Assembly (NCBI GenBank): GCA_008638375.1
Contig: CM018047.1
Coordinates: 52,336,679 to 52,400,678 of the forward strand
Direction: 5' to 3'
DNA: 64,000 nt
DNA from: Nyssa sinensis
Taxonomy: Eukaryota; Streptophyta; Magnoliopsida; Cornales; Nyssaceae
Numbering within the stretch: position 1 is the stretch's first letter; each line of letters starts with the position of its first letter. The notes beneath the pieces are model-generated. The model did no database searches and was not told the origin of the DNA. It saw nothing but the letters and a program-made list of their open reading frames with translations. The position numbers were made by a program, and so were the translations under genes. This document shows, piece after piece, positions 12,663-27,955 of this stretch.

Positions 12663-14863
12663 CATGTTAATGAAAACATGATTGTCATTAGTATTCCAGA
12701 AACCAAGCACTACAAGTTTCTCCATAAGTAACGATTGACTTCATGATTAAGCCGGATATATGTATTTATACGCGCGCATGTGTATCCCACTTATATAGAG
12801 AGATCAACGAACACGAGGCCGGAAGTAACAGAAATCCTTTTGGCATGTTCCGTTAGATACTGGAGTTTGGTTGAAGAATTTTACTGCAACAAATGTATGA
12901 TTTTCTAATTATAGTGCGTAATTGGATCTTCAAAAATCTGTATTCAAGATACAATAAAGTCTTTTTACTATCGACAATTTCAACAGATATATAATTTTTT
13001 ATTATAATGTGTAATTGGGATTTTCAAAAACCTATATTCAAGTTAAATAAAATCTTTGCAATGATAATAATATTACATGTATAGACGGACTTGATGTACT
13101 CAATTTATAATACAAAAATAATATTCTGTTATTAACATGTTGAAATGAGATTAGTATGGTAAATGAAATCAAGTAGCAGAGCTCGTGTCCATGAACCCGA
13201 TTCTATGTAAGAATTTGTCAAAATGTAGTCCAATGGGTATGACCAAAGTTCAAACCAGTTCATGAAAAATGCTCATGGGTATGCGAGTTAAGATTCTGCA
13301 ATCCCATCTTGTACTCCGCTAGTTTCACTTTTGACGGGGCATGCCTGCCATCCTCCACCTCTTTTCCCTCTCTGTCTCTCTCTGTCTCTAAAAACACATT
13401 GTTCGAGATAGCACGAGGAGGTGTCAGTTGGACCAACCTCATGTCCTCTTCTTTAATGCTTTGACTCCATTCTCCCCCACGTCTATCCCATATATCTCTC
13501 TCTCTCTTTCTATATCTATCTGCACAGTGCATAGACAAAGTAAGAAGTTTGAAGTTTGAAACGCCAACCCATGCCCCTCCATTAATCACTTGCACGAGTT
13601 TGGCTTTCAATTCAATTCAAAGCTCTTCCCATATGCCCATTTATTTGCTTTTTGTTGTTTGTGGACAGCCCACAGTCAAAAAGCTGATCACCACCATTGA
13701 AATATGAAATATGGATAGAGACACTTTACTCATGCATGCATGCATATATATTCATACATATATATATATATATAAAAGATGGTCAATCAAACTTGGTTTA
13801 TATATACGTACAGTTTTCACAAATTTACCCAACATGTCTCAGAAGTGGTTGAAATACACACACACGCATCCTCACTTAGCTTTTTGTAAAATCACTTTAT
13901 GCCCAGACAAATGTACTACGTACGTCAAACCCAACATAGTGTTTAAAATTTCTCTGCAAAATCTAGTCTCCTATTGGTTTCCCTTAGAGATGATATTATT
14001 ACGATCCAAATGGGTGTGTGTAAGTACACTTCTGCAGCAATTGTTTTTTGTTCAAAGTCTCGTGCGCCTTCACTTTTCACCATATAATTGATGTCCATCT
14101 CTTGGAAATCTTGTTCTAAGACTTATTAAAAATTTCAAAATCAGTTCCGTGACTAATTTGCATCGAAAATTGTGTTCTTCTCTCAGAATGGTCCTTTCCA
14201 AACAAAGCAATATTGTACGGTACTCTTCTAACTTTTCTTTAACTCTTAAAAATTTAGTACAGGATAGTTTGTGATTTATCAGAATCAAAATCATACAATA
14301 ATGTCTTCCATCCAACAAAGAAATTGTTTAGAAATTTCCTACAAAATATAGAAAAAGAAAGTGAGAATGAACAAGTCATTTGATTCAGTTTTTTCTTGGG
14401 TGAACACGGGGACTTGAACAATAAAATTTATTTCTCATTGTTGGTGCTGTTAATATATATATATATATATAGACTCCATGTAAACTTAATTTTTGATACT
14501 ATTTTACAAAATTGATATTCTGATATTATACGTACGATATTATACCAAATAATGATTCGTATTATAAGATAAATGAAAGTTTCATAATTGGAATGAACAA
14601 GATGGCCCAACTAACAGATGGATTAATCATTATAAGTTCGTTAAAATCTGGCTTTGATTATTTCAAATTTGGAATGCCAACCAAGGCTAATAGATATATA
14701 AGCTCCCATCATTGTAGGTTTTCTTTAATTATATTGAACTAGGATCTTTCTCGAAGCAAAACAAAGGCATTTTGGCCTCCCAAACAGTTAGGACCACAAC
14801 TAAGGCACTGCTCAAAACATTGCTATGTATATATATATATATATATGCAGCTCTGTCAATGAC

Positions 14864-14895
<32 letters not shown>

Positions 14896-17360
14896 TGAAA
14901 TAAAGAAGAGAATGAATGCTACTTACTGCATGGTGCGCCCTTCTAGGAATGGAAACATTGTTGGCTGTTTGCAATTACCAACTAAATTACATGAGTTTTT
15001 GATATTAATGCACAAACTGTTGAAAAATAATAATACTCTCTACATGCAATACTCACTATTGCATATACAAAGAGAATGCAGATAATTAACTTAAGCATAT
15101 AAATATATACATATATATATATATATCAATTCAGATATATATATATATATATAGTCGCATTATTAATTAAAATATTTTTTTCATGAGAAACTAAAATGAA
15201 CGAGAAGATGCTCTTCATGGGTTGACAATGGTCATTAATTTGATGAAAATGTTATTTCGTGCGGGTACAAAAGTATCTCGACTTATAAGGAATAATGATA
15301 CCCTCGTTCACTAAATTAGCTTTTATTATTTTTTAAAATTTTAGAAATGAAATAAGGACAACTTGAAAATGAAAAAAAATATATTTTTGAGTTGTTTTTA
15401 TTCTCTAATTTTTTTAGTATATTAAAACGAGTCTTATTTATGAATTTTTTTTTTAAGAAAAGCTTTGTGGATAAAATGAACTTCCAGATAGTTCTATTTC
15501 AAAAATGCTTTGCCAAACAAGTTTTCTGTATGGTAACTATGATTTTTAGGCACTGACTGGAAATTAATAAAACACATAATCCATAATTCATGAAATTGAA
15601 AAAAGATGTAAAATATTTCGAAAGGAAAAAGGAAAGTAGGGGTGCTTAGGATTCCAATTTGTTGTGACTTGTGGTAAACCCCACATAATCCATGAAATGG
15701 AAATGGAAATGGACCACACTTAAATGTGCTGAATGTTGATCTGGCAACAGAGAAAAATTATATTACATTTTCTCATGATATTACATTTTCAAAATTATTT
15801 AAATTAAATCTAATTTATGCTAGCTCATCATTCTGACCCATAAGTAGATGGTGCTAAGTTCTCTACTCACTGAGCAGGTGTATGCCAGGTCATTAAAACC
15901 ACATATAATTAAAATAAACATGACTCCCATTATCATTTTAAATATATTGTCCACTTCAGTAATTGAGCTAGGCACGTGACATGCATGTGACATGTGACAG
16001 ATAATAGAAGTGAAGAAATTGGAAGTAAATTTTGGGTATTATCGAAGTATCGTATTTTTAATGGTAAGATTTCTTCATCTGAAATACTTAATAATTTTAT
16101 ATAATTTTTGAAAATAAAAAAAGAGAAGTGTGTGTGTTATAAGGAAACTTGAAATGAGAGTGGTGAGTGCACGTGCAGGCGGCATGTGGTCTATGGCATA
16201 GAAATATAGAATCATTGACGGTAGGGACGAGTGTACATCAAAAAGACTAGGCCTAAGCCTCCCGTGCGTGTGATGGGAAAAAAAGGGAGCTGGAAAAGGA
16301 AAGGACAGGAATCAAAGGAGACTTCTTTCCCTCCATGGTGATGATGATTTTGGCTTCGCCATGTGGGGGGCATCTCTACTTCATCTCCACCTCATTTCAT
16401 CCTTGGTAGGTAGGGATTGTCAACTCACATTATTTTCACTCAGAATTTGGGTACTTTCTCTCTTTTTTTTTATTTTTTTTTATAGATAAAATGATACAAT
16501 CACTCTTATACTTATTTTGCAGAGATGTTATGTTTGATTTATGGTCAACGAGAATCTGTTGTGTGAAATTTTAGATACACAACAGCTTTCTCCTGTGTCT
16601 GTCAGATAATTTTTCTTTTTTGTGGGTTCATTTCTTCTAACATAATCATGCTACAATATATAGTTGTTCTTTTCGGTCCAAAACTCTAGGCCAAATCCAC
16701 AAGCAGTTTGAAAATAATGGGCTTTATGGCTATGACCCATTTGCAAATTAACACATAATTTCATAATGGGCCTTTGTCTCCTAACTGTGGGCCACCTATG
16801 GCTTCTGAGGATTTGACCGACTGAGAGCCAAGCTCAACCCAACTCTTCCAGTTATTTCTAAATGTCAAGGGGACAAAAAGCTAAAAGATTCTTGCCTGTG
16901 GTTACATGCACCCAAGTTCAGTTTTAGTGCTGGGAAAATATGCCCAACTCGTTTTTAGTCTGATTTGGTGGTCGAACAACCTAGTTTGAAGCTAACCCAA
17001 ACTCAAATTCATTTGTAATAAGTTTGTTTGAGTTGTCCAAAAAAGTCAGGCATAGTCGACTTATATCGGGTTGGGTTAAGATTTGATGTACTAATCCAAC
17101 GGGATTTAAACAACATAACATAAACACAATATAGCAAAATATAAATATGTATATGCCTAGTCGGGCTAAGGGTGTATCAGATTGTCCAAGGCCTCAGCTA
17201 AAGTCCAATCAAAATTAATGTTAGGTTTGTGACATTTTTGCTCATACACTTGCCGAAGTGTATATTTATTAGAGAAGAGGAAGAGGGCCCTTAGATTAAG
17301 GGCCTTTCAAACACAACAAAAGCAAGGTTTGCCATAAAGTTATTTCTCGGCTTTGTTTTT
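12663..17360. other. Long intergenic region, no gene supported
   Basis: About 4.7 kb with AT-rich sequence and many microsatellites: (TA)n near 13757-13773, 14451-14470, 14829-14846 and 15113-15155, and (GT)n at 14874-14895. The 116-codon open frame on the minus strand at 13260-13610 overlaps CT-rich low-complexity DNA and has no recognisable domain, so it is not called. No tRNA or rRNA seen. Confidence 0.5.
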
Positions 17361-17386
17361 GGGGAGGGGGGGGGGGGAGGGGGGGG
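17361..17386 (+). repeat. G-rich run
   Basis: Twenty-six bases that are G except for two A interruptions, following CTTTGTTTTT. It could form a G-quadruplex and is also a likely assembly or slippage hot spot. Confidence 0.8.
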
Positions 17387-17409
17387 CAAGAACCACTAGC
17401 TTTGCATCT

Positions 17410-17800
17410 TCTTTTACTCCTAGGTTTGCCAGCATGTCGACGCATTGGTTGCCCTTACGAAGCACATGTGAGAAACTGCATGGCAACAACTTGTGGGCAT
17501 ACTCTCGACTATCTTCAATTAGAGTTGAATAAGTGTTATCCCTTCACTCAAAGGTCTACATCATACTCATAGTACATTCACAACTCGACTTGATGATGAC
17601 ATTTCTGACGTTCTTCTCAACTAGAATTTTGAGGCCTTTATTGATCGCCCAGAATTCAGTCATGAGACTTAAGTAGAACCCAATATAGCTATAAAACCCA
17701 ACACCCATCTCCCAGTTTCATATCGAATGATGCCTCAAATCCTGTTTCCCTTGGATTTCCTTTCGCACATTTGTTTGGGTCGAGCTTAAAGACACCTGCA
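17410..17800 (-). pseudogene. Decayed LINE-type RNase H (RVT_3) fragment
   Basis: Read on the minus strand, pieces match the plant non-LTR/RNase H-like domain in order: FKLDPNKCAKGNPRETGF (the KLN.DG..KGNPG strand), then TEFWAINKGLKILVEKNV (the AE..A...GL.. helix) followed by NVIIKSSCE, and near 17410-17480 LRKGNQCVDMLANLGV (the N..AD.LA helix). Frameshifts and stops (for example after DGCWVL and after CTMSMM) separate them. The first catalytic Asp strand and the DS motif are damaged (SSCE for SDSE). This is a relic with no intact gene around it. Confidence 0.65.
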
Positions 17801-19500
17801 TAAGGAAATACCCAATGAACCAAGTTAATGGTAATTAAGGGTAAAGAAGATGAGAGGTTGAGGAAAGAAGAAAGATACTCCTCTACCAATTTTCATGTTG
17901 AGCTGGATAAGATCATCAGTCTCATCCCACTTAACTTCAAAGACAAGTTTATTCCTTTTCTTTCACAACGCTAGAGTAAGGCTGGAAGGGAGATTGTCCA
18001 TGGAATTCCATTCGCTACGGACCCTTTTCTGTTTACAGTTGTCAGTGATCTAGTGTAAGGGATTGTTTTGCCTCTGATTCCTAAACCAAATTGTTAGGAC
18101 ATTGAGTCTGTTGTTGTATTGGTTAATCCGTGTTGACAAAATTGATTTGTGTATAATTGTAACCTAGTTCTAGATTAAGTATCTCCCAAGCCTTGTGCCT
18201 CTCTCAAGAAGACTCAAGCTTCATTGTGGTACACACATCTTTATCAGTCTTCTTGTTCATCATGAGGTGTATAAGACTTTGTTATGATTTGAATCTCACA
18301 CATCATATATTACATTTTTATACATTGTTCATGTGTGTGTTGTTTATGGTTTGTTGAATATTTTCCTCCTAGGTTTTATTGGAAAACTTTGTTTCAAATT
18401 CTACTGGGGTTCAAATTATTTCACATTCCTTAACACTAGACAATTGTTAGTCATTTAAACAAAAAGACTTTTGTTCGAACGAGCAACAATATAGACTCGT
18501 TCAGTACTCGTTTGATTTCAAATCAAAAGTCATGCGAACGATATTTTTAGTGTGTGCTCGTTTGACACTCGTTTGATTGAGGTCCAAACGGTCATGCCCA
18601 CGATTTTTTCAATAGTCATTTGGAACTCACTTGTTTGATAAGTCGTTCGAATGAAATAGTGCTCATACGAACAAGTCGTGCCTTAAATGGTTATTTTTCA
18701 AAATTTAATGAACACTTTTGAGATCTGAAAGCTTTTGATAAAACCCCAAAATTTTTATTTACAGGCTAATCTTTTTGGCTACTTTTAGGAGCTCATTCCT
18801 TTCAACCAAAAACTATTCATACATGATTTGATTATGCACCTTGATCCAAATCATGATTAAGGGCCTAAGTTTCACATCATCTTCCATCAGATAGTTCGAG
18901 CTTGTGGTGATTCAAGTGTTGGGTGATTGAAGAAGTTCGAGGCCACGTGATTATTCATTGTTGTATCGGAGTTTCCAATTAGAGAAGCACTTGTGGATTC
19001 AAAACCGAAAAGATTCAGAGAAATGAACGAGGCTTGAAGAATTTAGCATTTGGGTCATCCGAAGTCTGTAATCGTTAGAAGCTTCTCTAGTGGATTTTTC
19101 AACTGAGCTAGATTTTTGAAGTTTTCCACCATCAATTGATTTATGGTGATTTCTTCATCACTAATCTTAGTTTGAATTTGTCTTTCTTTTACAAGCTTTC
19201 AATTTACATATTGATATATGCTTATATGTTTATATGTTTCCGCTTAGATCGATGATCTTAACATGATAATCGGTAAATTTATGTGTTAATTAATTGTATC
19301 AAATGCATGTTATTTTTTATTGATAAAATTGAGCTTAATCTTGTGTTAATAACTATTCACCCTCTTTAAATAATAGAATTCATGTGGACACATATAGGAA
19401 CTTTGTTGAAGTATTGAATTATAAAATATGCATCTCAACCTTATCTAAAATTAAACCAATTTCAGTTGGACTCGGGTTAGTTTGATTGACTTAGAGTCCT
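17801..19500. other. Intergenic, probable retroelement remnant
   Basis: No coding sequence recognised. From about 18095 (TGTTAGGACATTGAG) to about 19370 the text resembles LTR-like sequence, and there are repeated CGTTCGA/CGTTTGA motifs at 18470-18690. I could not find a matching TG...CA end with a target duplication, so no element is drawn. Confidence 0.35.
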
Positions 19501-19764
19501 AATTATAAAATTGCTTTAATTATGGCGTCCAATAATTGGGCCTCGTCCTGGGCCTGGGCCTGAGGCAGCCGACTCCAGAACATGTTAGGATTGAGCGATG
19601 TGTTCTACGAAACGTGCCGGATTCAGATAACGCAATTAAACGTGCCTTCGAAGGTTTTCCGAGTTTCACCGGGTTTCGGAGAATTCTTGGCGGTATCAAC
19701 AACGACAGCAAAGCACCGTGCTTTATATAATCGGAAAAGCCTTGTTGTCTCTCTCTCTTCTCCC

Positions 19765-19770
19765 TATAAA
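19765..19770 (+). promoter_or_regulatory. TATA box of the RABB1 gene
   Basis: TATAAA within TCCCTATAAAAGAAGG, preceded by a CT-rich tract (19747-19763) typical of plant core promoters. It lies about 270 bp before the ATG at 20034, so a start near 19795-19800 and a 5' UTR of about 235 nt are expected if no leader intron exists. Confidence 0.65.
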
Positions 19771-20033
19771 AGAAGGAAGAGGGGAGCCACCAGACTTTGA
19801 AATTGCAAAGCTCTTTCGTGAAATCTCTATACCTTCTTTTTTCTTCAATACTCATTATATATTTTTGAAAGTTTTATTTTATTTTTCAAAATTTTAGCCA
19901 ATATTGTTCTGTCATTGAAATTAATTTGTTGTCGATCTCGCTTTCTTTCTGTGTGTATATATACACATATATATAATTCGTTCGTAAATCTCTAAACTCG
20001 TGGTGTCGTCGCAAGTCAAAGATCTGATCAACG

Positions 20034-23419
<3,386 letters not shown>

Positions 23420-24238
23420 AAATGGAAATCATTTTCCGAATCAACCAAGTTCCTTTGTTTTTCTATCTATGCTTAGGTTTTGATGTTATTTTTCCCTCGG
23501 AAATGTATGACCAGTTTATTTGGTAGTCCAAACCTATCAAATATGTGGGGGAAAAAAACAGTAACCAAAACAAAATAGTAAATGTCTAATACTATATGTT
23601 TTTTTAGTTGGATTCTTTATGAATTGTGTAAATTTGACAGTTTGATATTGAATTTTCATTTTAAAAGTTTTTTCTTTTTTTCTGAAGGGGAGTCCTGTGA
23701 TTCAAAATCTAGACCATGAACCTTCCCCTTTACTATTGTGCTATTGAGAATATACTTGATACTGAAATTTTCATATGCACGACGAAGCATTAAAAAAATG
23801 CTTTTTATTTATATATTTTATGAAATATAAGACCTTTTGTTCAAAATGTGGTATACTTGATACTGAAATATAAGACAGTATAGAAACTTCATTGTGCGCG
23901 CGCGCCCGCGCAAGATGTTGTTCAAAATGTGGTCTTTATATGAAATATTAGACTACTTGTCTCCTAAATTTGGTGGCATCATAGTGCGGAGTCATCTTGC
24001 TTGCTTCAGGCTAAGCTTGGACTTTATGTTTCTCATAGGGATACTGCTTTCCTAAGCTACTTCTAAATCCTCTTTCCATTTAGCATCCTTCATTGAACAA
24101 GAATTGTTGCCTCTACAAAGGGCTCATTGTGCAAAGTTTGCATCAAACATACTACCTAGATGGCATCCCAACCATAACTTGATGGAAAAAAATAAAAAAA
24201 CTGATTTTCTTGAAACTTGAGGAAAAGTGAGCTACTCA
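23420..24238. other. 3' flank of RABB1, no further gene
   Basis: Contains the presumed 3' UTR and an alternating GC tract GCGCGCGCGCCCGCGC around 23896-23911. A stretch beginning TATAAGACC... near 23828 and another near 23935 share GTTCAAAATGTGGT. No coding sequence recognised. Confidence 0.5.
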
Positions 24239-24390
24239 ATTTTTTTTTTTTTTTTTTGACAGAAGTGATAGGAGTATTATAATCAATTAACTCAATCAAT
24301 GTAAGCACGTCCTTTAAGTAGAAGATTCGAACTTGCAATCTTCAAGTAGTAACTCCCGAGGCATTCCCATCCAAGCTAACCCCGTGAGGG
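24239..24390 (-). mobile_element. tRNA-derived SINE with poly(A) tail
   Basis: On the minus strand the element begins near 24390 (CCCCTCACGGGGTTAGCTTG). It has a box A-like TTAGCTTGGATGG (24379-24367) and a box B-like AGTTCGAATCTT (about 24334-24323), with about 40 nt between them. It ends in a run of 18-19 A (T run at 24239-24257 on the plus strand). Internal Pol III promoter plus A tail is the SINE layout. Its 5' end abuts a broken signal-peptide exon at 24391. Target duplications were not resolved. Confidence 0.7.
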
Positions 24391-24439
24391 GAAGACTAGA
24401 AACAAAGCACAATACAGCACTTCTACAAAACCTCCCCAT
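24391..24439 (-). pseudogene. Truncated signal-peptide exon of the RRSTR peptide family (unit I, type a)
   Basis: ATG at 24439 opens MGRFCRSAVLCFVSSL, aligning with MRRFFKSAILYSLFLAYL of the intact copy at 26275. After about 16 codons the sequence passes directly into the SINE, so the rest of the hydrophobic core and the cleavage site are lost. The upstream sequence 24440-24540 is clearly homologous to the 5' flank of the orphan exon at 31843-31938, including AGTCCACCTT and TTGTTCTTTT. Confidence 0.65.
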
Positions 24440-24677
24440 TCTTTATTTGTCTCAATGAGTCCCGCTAAATAATAATTTCTAATCAATCTCTGTTCTCAAT
24501 TGTTTTAGTCCACCTTTTTGTTCTTTTTCTTTCTCACTAACAACACAATTCATCTGATATAAGAGACGTTTATTACTCTAGAAAGTAGTGTCACAGCACT
24601 TGGGAAAGATAGATTTTTTAGAGATAGAACGGTGATACAAGGTTTTGAAGAAGGCAGCCAATTCTTGGATTTTTCAA

Positions 24678-24766
24678 TCATGGTATGTGACGTGAGGAAG
24701 GATTTGTCATTGGAGAAGGTTTGTTACTTGGAGGATCTTCCCTAGTGCTCCGGCGTACTACACTTT
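24678..24766 (-). CDS. 3' exon (type 2a) of RRSTR secreted-peptide family, unit I
   Basis: Acceptor TTAATGGCAG is followed by an 89-nt phase-1 exon ending in TGA at 24678-24680. It encodes the split Glu, then SVVRRSTREDPPSNKPSP and a short tail ending RHIP. The motif RRSTREDPPS...PSPM.NPS is shared with exons at 32282-32373 and 63653-63744. Codon differences among copies fall mainly in the N- and C-terminal ends, leaving the core constant. It can be joined in frame to the upstream exons at 25761-25799 and 26155-26275, giving an 82-aa secreted precursor with the motif twice. Whether it is so spliced is inference. Family unknown to me. Confidence 0.5.
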
Positions 24767-25651
24767 CTGCCATTAAGAACCAAAAGAGATTAGAAGGACA
24801 CATTCAAGCTAGCTAGCTAAACTAAGCATTTTCTATGTCTGATTCTATAACTGTCATTTGACTGTCTAAGAGAATCTGAATGTTAAAAGCTATTTGAGTC
24901 ATGCGAAAGCTTAATTTTAGCATTGAACTTTCATGATATTTTTTCTTCAATGCTCGAATGTTTTTTTTTTTTTCCGCAGAACAACCATTCTTTTTTCTCA
25001 TCTATCATTTTTCAAAATATAACTATTTCATTTTCAGTCATTGAATTGTAAAATTGTTGAAAATTATAGGCCATAAGATCTAAATAGCTTTTGTTATTCG
25101 TGTTACTGTATTTGACAAAACTTTGAATAAAAATAAATTATAAGGCCAGGTGTAGTGATGCGTTGGAGCAATGCTTTTCACGTCATCTGCTAAAATATAG
25201 CTATAACAAGTTATATGACAGAAGTCTTGAACTTGATCTAACATGCCTCATTAAACTAGTTGTAGGCCTTAATTTCTTATTTGTGGTTTACTAGGCATTG
25301 ATTAGTTATATGTTAAGTTTTACAAGTTGACAATCATGATTTATCATTGTAAATACTTGACGATTGCCAATTGTTGTTAACTTAGTTGATAACTCGTGAC
25401 GTCTCTCAATGAAAAGATTATAAGTTCTACTCTCACTTGGAATGCATAAAGACTTTTTCTTTCTTTTCCTTCTCATTCTTGGCACTTTGAGAGGTGAAAA
25501 AAAAAACACATTCATCAGAGCATTTTTATGGTGCAATGAAAATAAGAAATGTTTATTAATATATCTGAACTTGAACTGATTTCAAATGAATAAGTGGATA
25601 TGAAAATGTAATAGAGCCGCCACAATTCTCACCGGCGTCAGACTTTCTCAA

Positions 25652-25685
<34 letters not shown>

Positions 25686-25746
25686 GCGTATCTATAAGGT
25701 GGCCTTCCCCTTGGATTACTAAATTTTTATCCATGCGGATGTTTGT
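24767..25746. other. Intron or spacer between peptide exons
   Basis: AT-rich sequence, no coding recognised. If exon 2b splices to exon 2a this is the second intron of the peptide gene; otherwise it is intergenic. Confidence 0.4.
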
Positions 25747-25987
25747 TCAAGGATTGCTACCTGCAGGGCCTTCTCTTGTGCTCCGCCGGAATAGACTTTC
25801 TGCCATTAACAACGGAATGAAAAATTAAGGAGAAAATACATTAGAACCAAAAAATAGGTTTTGCAAGTCAGAAAACAAGCCAAACAAGGTGTGCTTCATG
25901 TCTAATTTTTGCAGCAATATGTCAAAGCAAGGCCTAAGACTGATGTAGGGAAGTTATGTTACAAAAGCAAATATATATGTGTGTGTG

Positions 25988-26030
<43 letters not shown>

Positions 26031-26275
26031 CTAAGGGCTACCTCCTGTTTTAGATGTATCATGATTCATGAAACTGAATTTGAAAATATTATAAAAACTA
26101 ACTAAAACCAATGGAAAGGAAAGGAAAACAAAAAGGGTTTAAAAAGATATGGACCTTGGATAGCTGAGAACTGGGAGATTCTTGCTTCTGTAAACAGACA
26201 CCATGAATTCATTGATAACAAAAGGTAGGCAAGAAACAAAGAATAGAGTATGGCACTTTTGAAGAACCTCCTCAT
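25747..26275 (-). CDS. Putative small secreted peptide precursor, RRSTR family copy 1
   Basis: Exon 1 (26275-26155, 121 nt) encodes 40 residues: positively charged start MRRFFKS, a hydrophobic core AILYSLFLAYLLLSM, and a likely signal-peptidase site at FTEA|RIS. Donor GTCCATATC. Exon 2 starts at 25799 after acceptor TTAATGGCAG and reads ESLFRRSTREGPAGSNP to TGA at 25747-25749, giving 57 aa. A GT donor (CTGCAG|GTAGC at 25761) inside exon 2 would instead allow a 39-nt internal exon joined in phase to 24678-24766. Compared with the copy at 39412-39971, 15 nt are deleted just before the stop, removing SPIPN. The predicted product is a secreted peptide of under 30 residues. I find no match to CLE, CEP, IDA, PIP, RGF, PSK or Pep motifs; function unknown. 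Gene structure inferred from two equivalent copies with conserved splice sites and phase. Confidence 0.55.
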
Positions 26276-26828
26276 TCTTTCTTTCTTTCAGTATTATCCA
26301 GCAAACTATACAAAGAAGATAAAAAACTGCATGTTAAGCAACTGCCATCAAGCCATTAATATAAGGATGCATGGCAGCCGCAATGAAAGACCAGCTGATA
26401 GGTCCTCTGGCTTCTTCTTTTCCTCTCAAATTAATTATCCTTTAGACTATTAGAAGAAAGAAGTTTAAGAGGGAAAAAAAGTCATATTCGCCTTGAATGT
26501 CAAAGTCAAGCCTTCGAACTTATATAATTGGATTAACTTGCAATGAGAAACATAGATTTTAATCTCTTGCATTTTAATATCAATTATTGCATTCAGGACC
26601 AAAATCTTATCAAGTGATACACAAATGACAGTAAGATCGATTCACCCTCCTCGCATTCTTGTATAAGAAAAATTCAGTTATTTCATTCTTTACATGCATT
26701 TACCAGCACTTGTGGTTTTTTTGGCTAATAAATTTAGAACAATGGTTAAAGTGCAAAGGGAGAAAGAGAGAAATTATTTAATATTAGAAAAAAAGAAGAA
26801 GATGAGATAATTTTTAAATCAATACTAA
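26276..26828. other. 5' flank of the peptide gene, array unit I
   Basis: Sequence 26276-26340 corresponds to 39972-40048, and 26350-26836 continues as 50457-50880 in the sister unit, where the Tat element separates the two halves. No gene seen. Confidence 0.6.
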
Positions 26829-26836
26829 GAATCAAA

Positions 26837-27955
26837 CAATGTTCTCAGACCCAGTCCGTTCATCGAACCAGAAAATTGTCCGAGTTACCGGTTACCGGTT
26901 CAACCGTCGGGTCAACCGGAATCAAACCGTGATGTCATAATTATGTAATTAATAAATTTAATAATACATATTATTAATATTTTAAATTTAAAAAATTATA
27001 CAAAAATTACTAAAAATTATATAAAATTTTTTTACAAAATATGAATTTTCTTAATATATAAAACTTCAAGAAAAAAATAAAAGAAATATAGTAGACATAC
27101 TTTATTACAATATTAAAAGTTGAAACTCCATTTCCATTCTTTCATAATAGCAAAATCCTATGGCGTATTCTTCTGCAGGGTTCAACACCTAAATAGAAAT
27201 GAAAATTTTTCTCTCCCTAAAAGTACAATTGCTCTCTGTATTGGCTCTCTCTAATATATATTTGATATATTTCACTCTCTAAAAAATAAGAAAAAGCAGC
27301 ACAGACTCTTTATGGCATCCTTTATCTCTGCGCAATGGCAGAACCGGAGCACATGAAATACAAAAATCCAGCCCCATCTATTACTCGCTCTGTGTTTCGG
27401 AAGATAATCTTCACTCCAGATCTGAACGGTGTTCACTCCTGATTTGCGTTAGGGGCACACCATCGACGATCTCCATCATGATCGGCGATCTCCATTATGA
27501 TCGGCAATTTTCATCACAATCGGTGATCTCATCATAGGCTATCTCCATCATAACTCACTACGTTTCAGCACGTCACAAAGTTGCTGAAATATCTAGCCTA
27601 TTAGAAGCAAAGAGAGATGCCACCGGCGATCCAATGCGTTAAATGTTCTGTATTGAAAAACCTTGTTCATAGTCTGACGTTGTCCGTTCTCATCAGAAAT
27701 ACCAACCGAATCAACAATGGCCGGCTGCACTGCCGCCGCCACGGCAGCAACAGTGGGTAGTTGTGCAGTATCCGGCGGTGGCCCAGTGACGGGTCGAACG
27801 GTTCACCGGTCGAACCGTCTGGTTTTGCCGGTTTGCCATTTTTAGAACGGTTTTGAGTTTGGAACGGGTTTGTGGGTTCGACCGGACCGTTCCTTGGACC
27901 GGTCGACGGTTCAACCGGTTGAACCGTCCGGTCCATTCCAGTTTTGAAAACATTG
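26837..27955. mobile_element. Non-autonomous hAT-like element, 1,119 bp, 8-bp target duplication
   Basis: Terminal inverted repeats CAATGTTCTCAG at the left and TGAAAACATTG at the right are bounded by perfect 8-bp duplications GAATCAAA (26829-26836 and 27956-27963). The sister unit at 50870-50880 has the empty site with a single GAATCAAA. Subterminal regions are rich in ACCGGTT/GGTTCAACCGG motifs, usual for plant hAT MITEs. No transposase is encoded; the open frames inside at 27667-27962 are by-products of the CCGGTT repeats. Confidence 0.88.

Noticed and set aside
13260..13610. 116-codon minus-strand open frame
   Set aside because: It overlaps CT-rich low-complexity DNA, has no domain or homologous copy, and no plausible promoter or splice context.
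25747..25799. Assignment of the RRSTREGPAGSNPSP motif to the CLE family
   Set aside because: Only a loose R...GP..NP resemblance; the conserved CLE dodecapeptide with its Pro and terminal His residues is absent.
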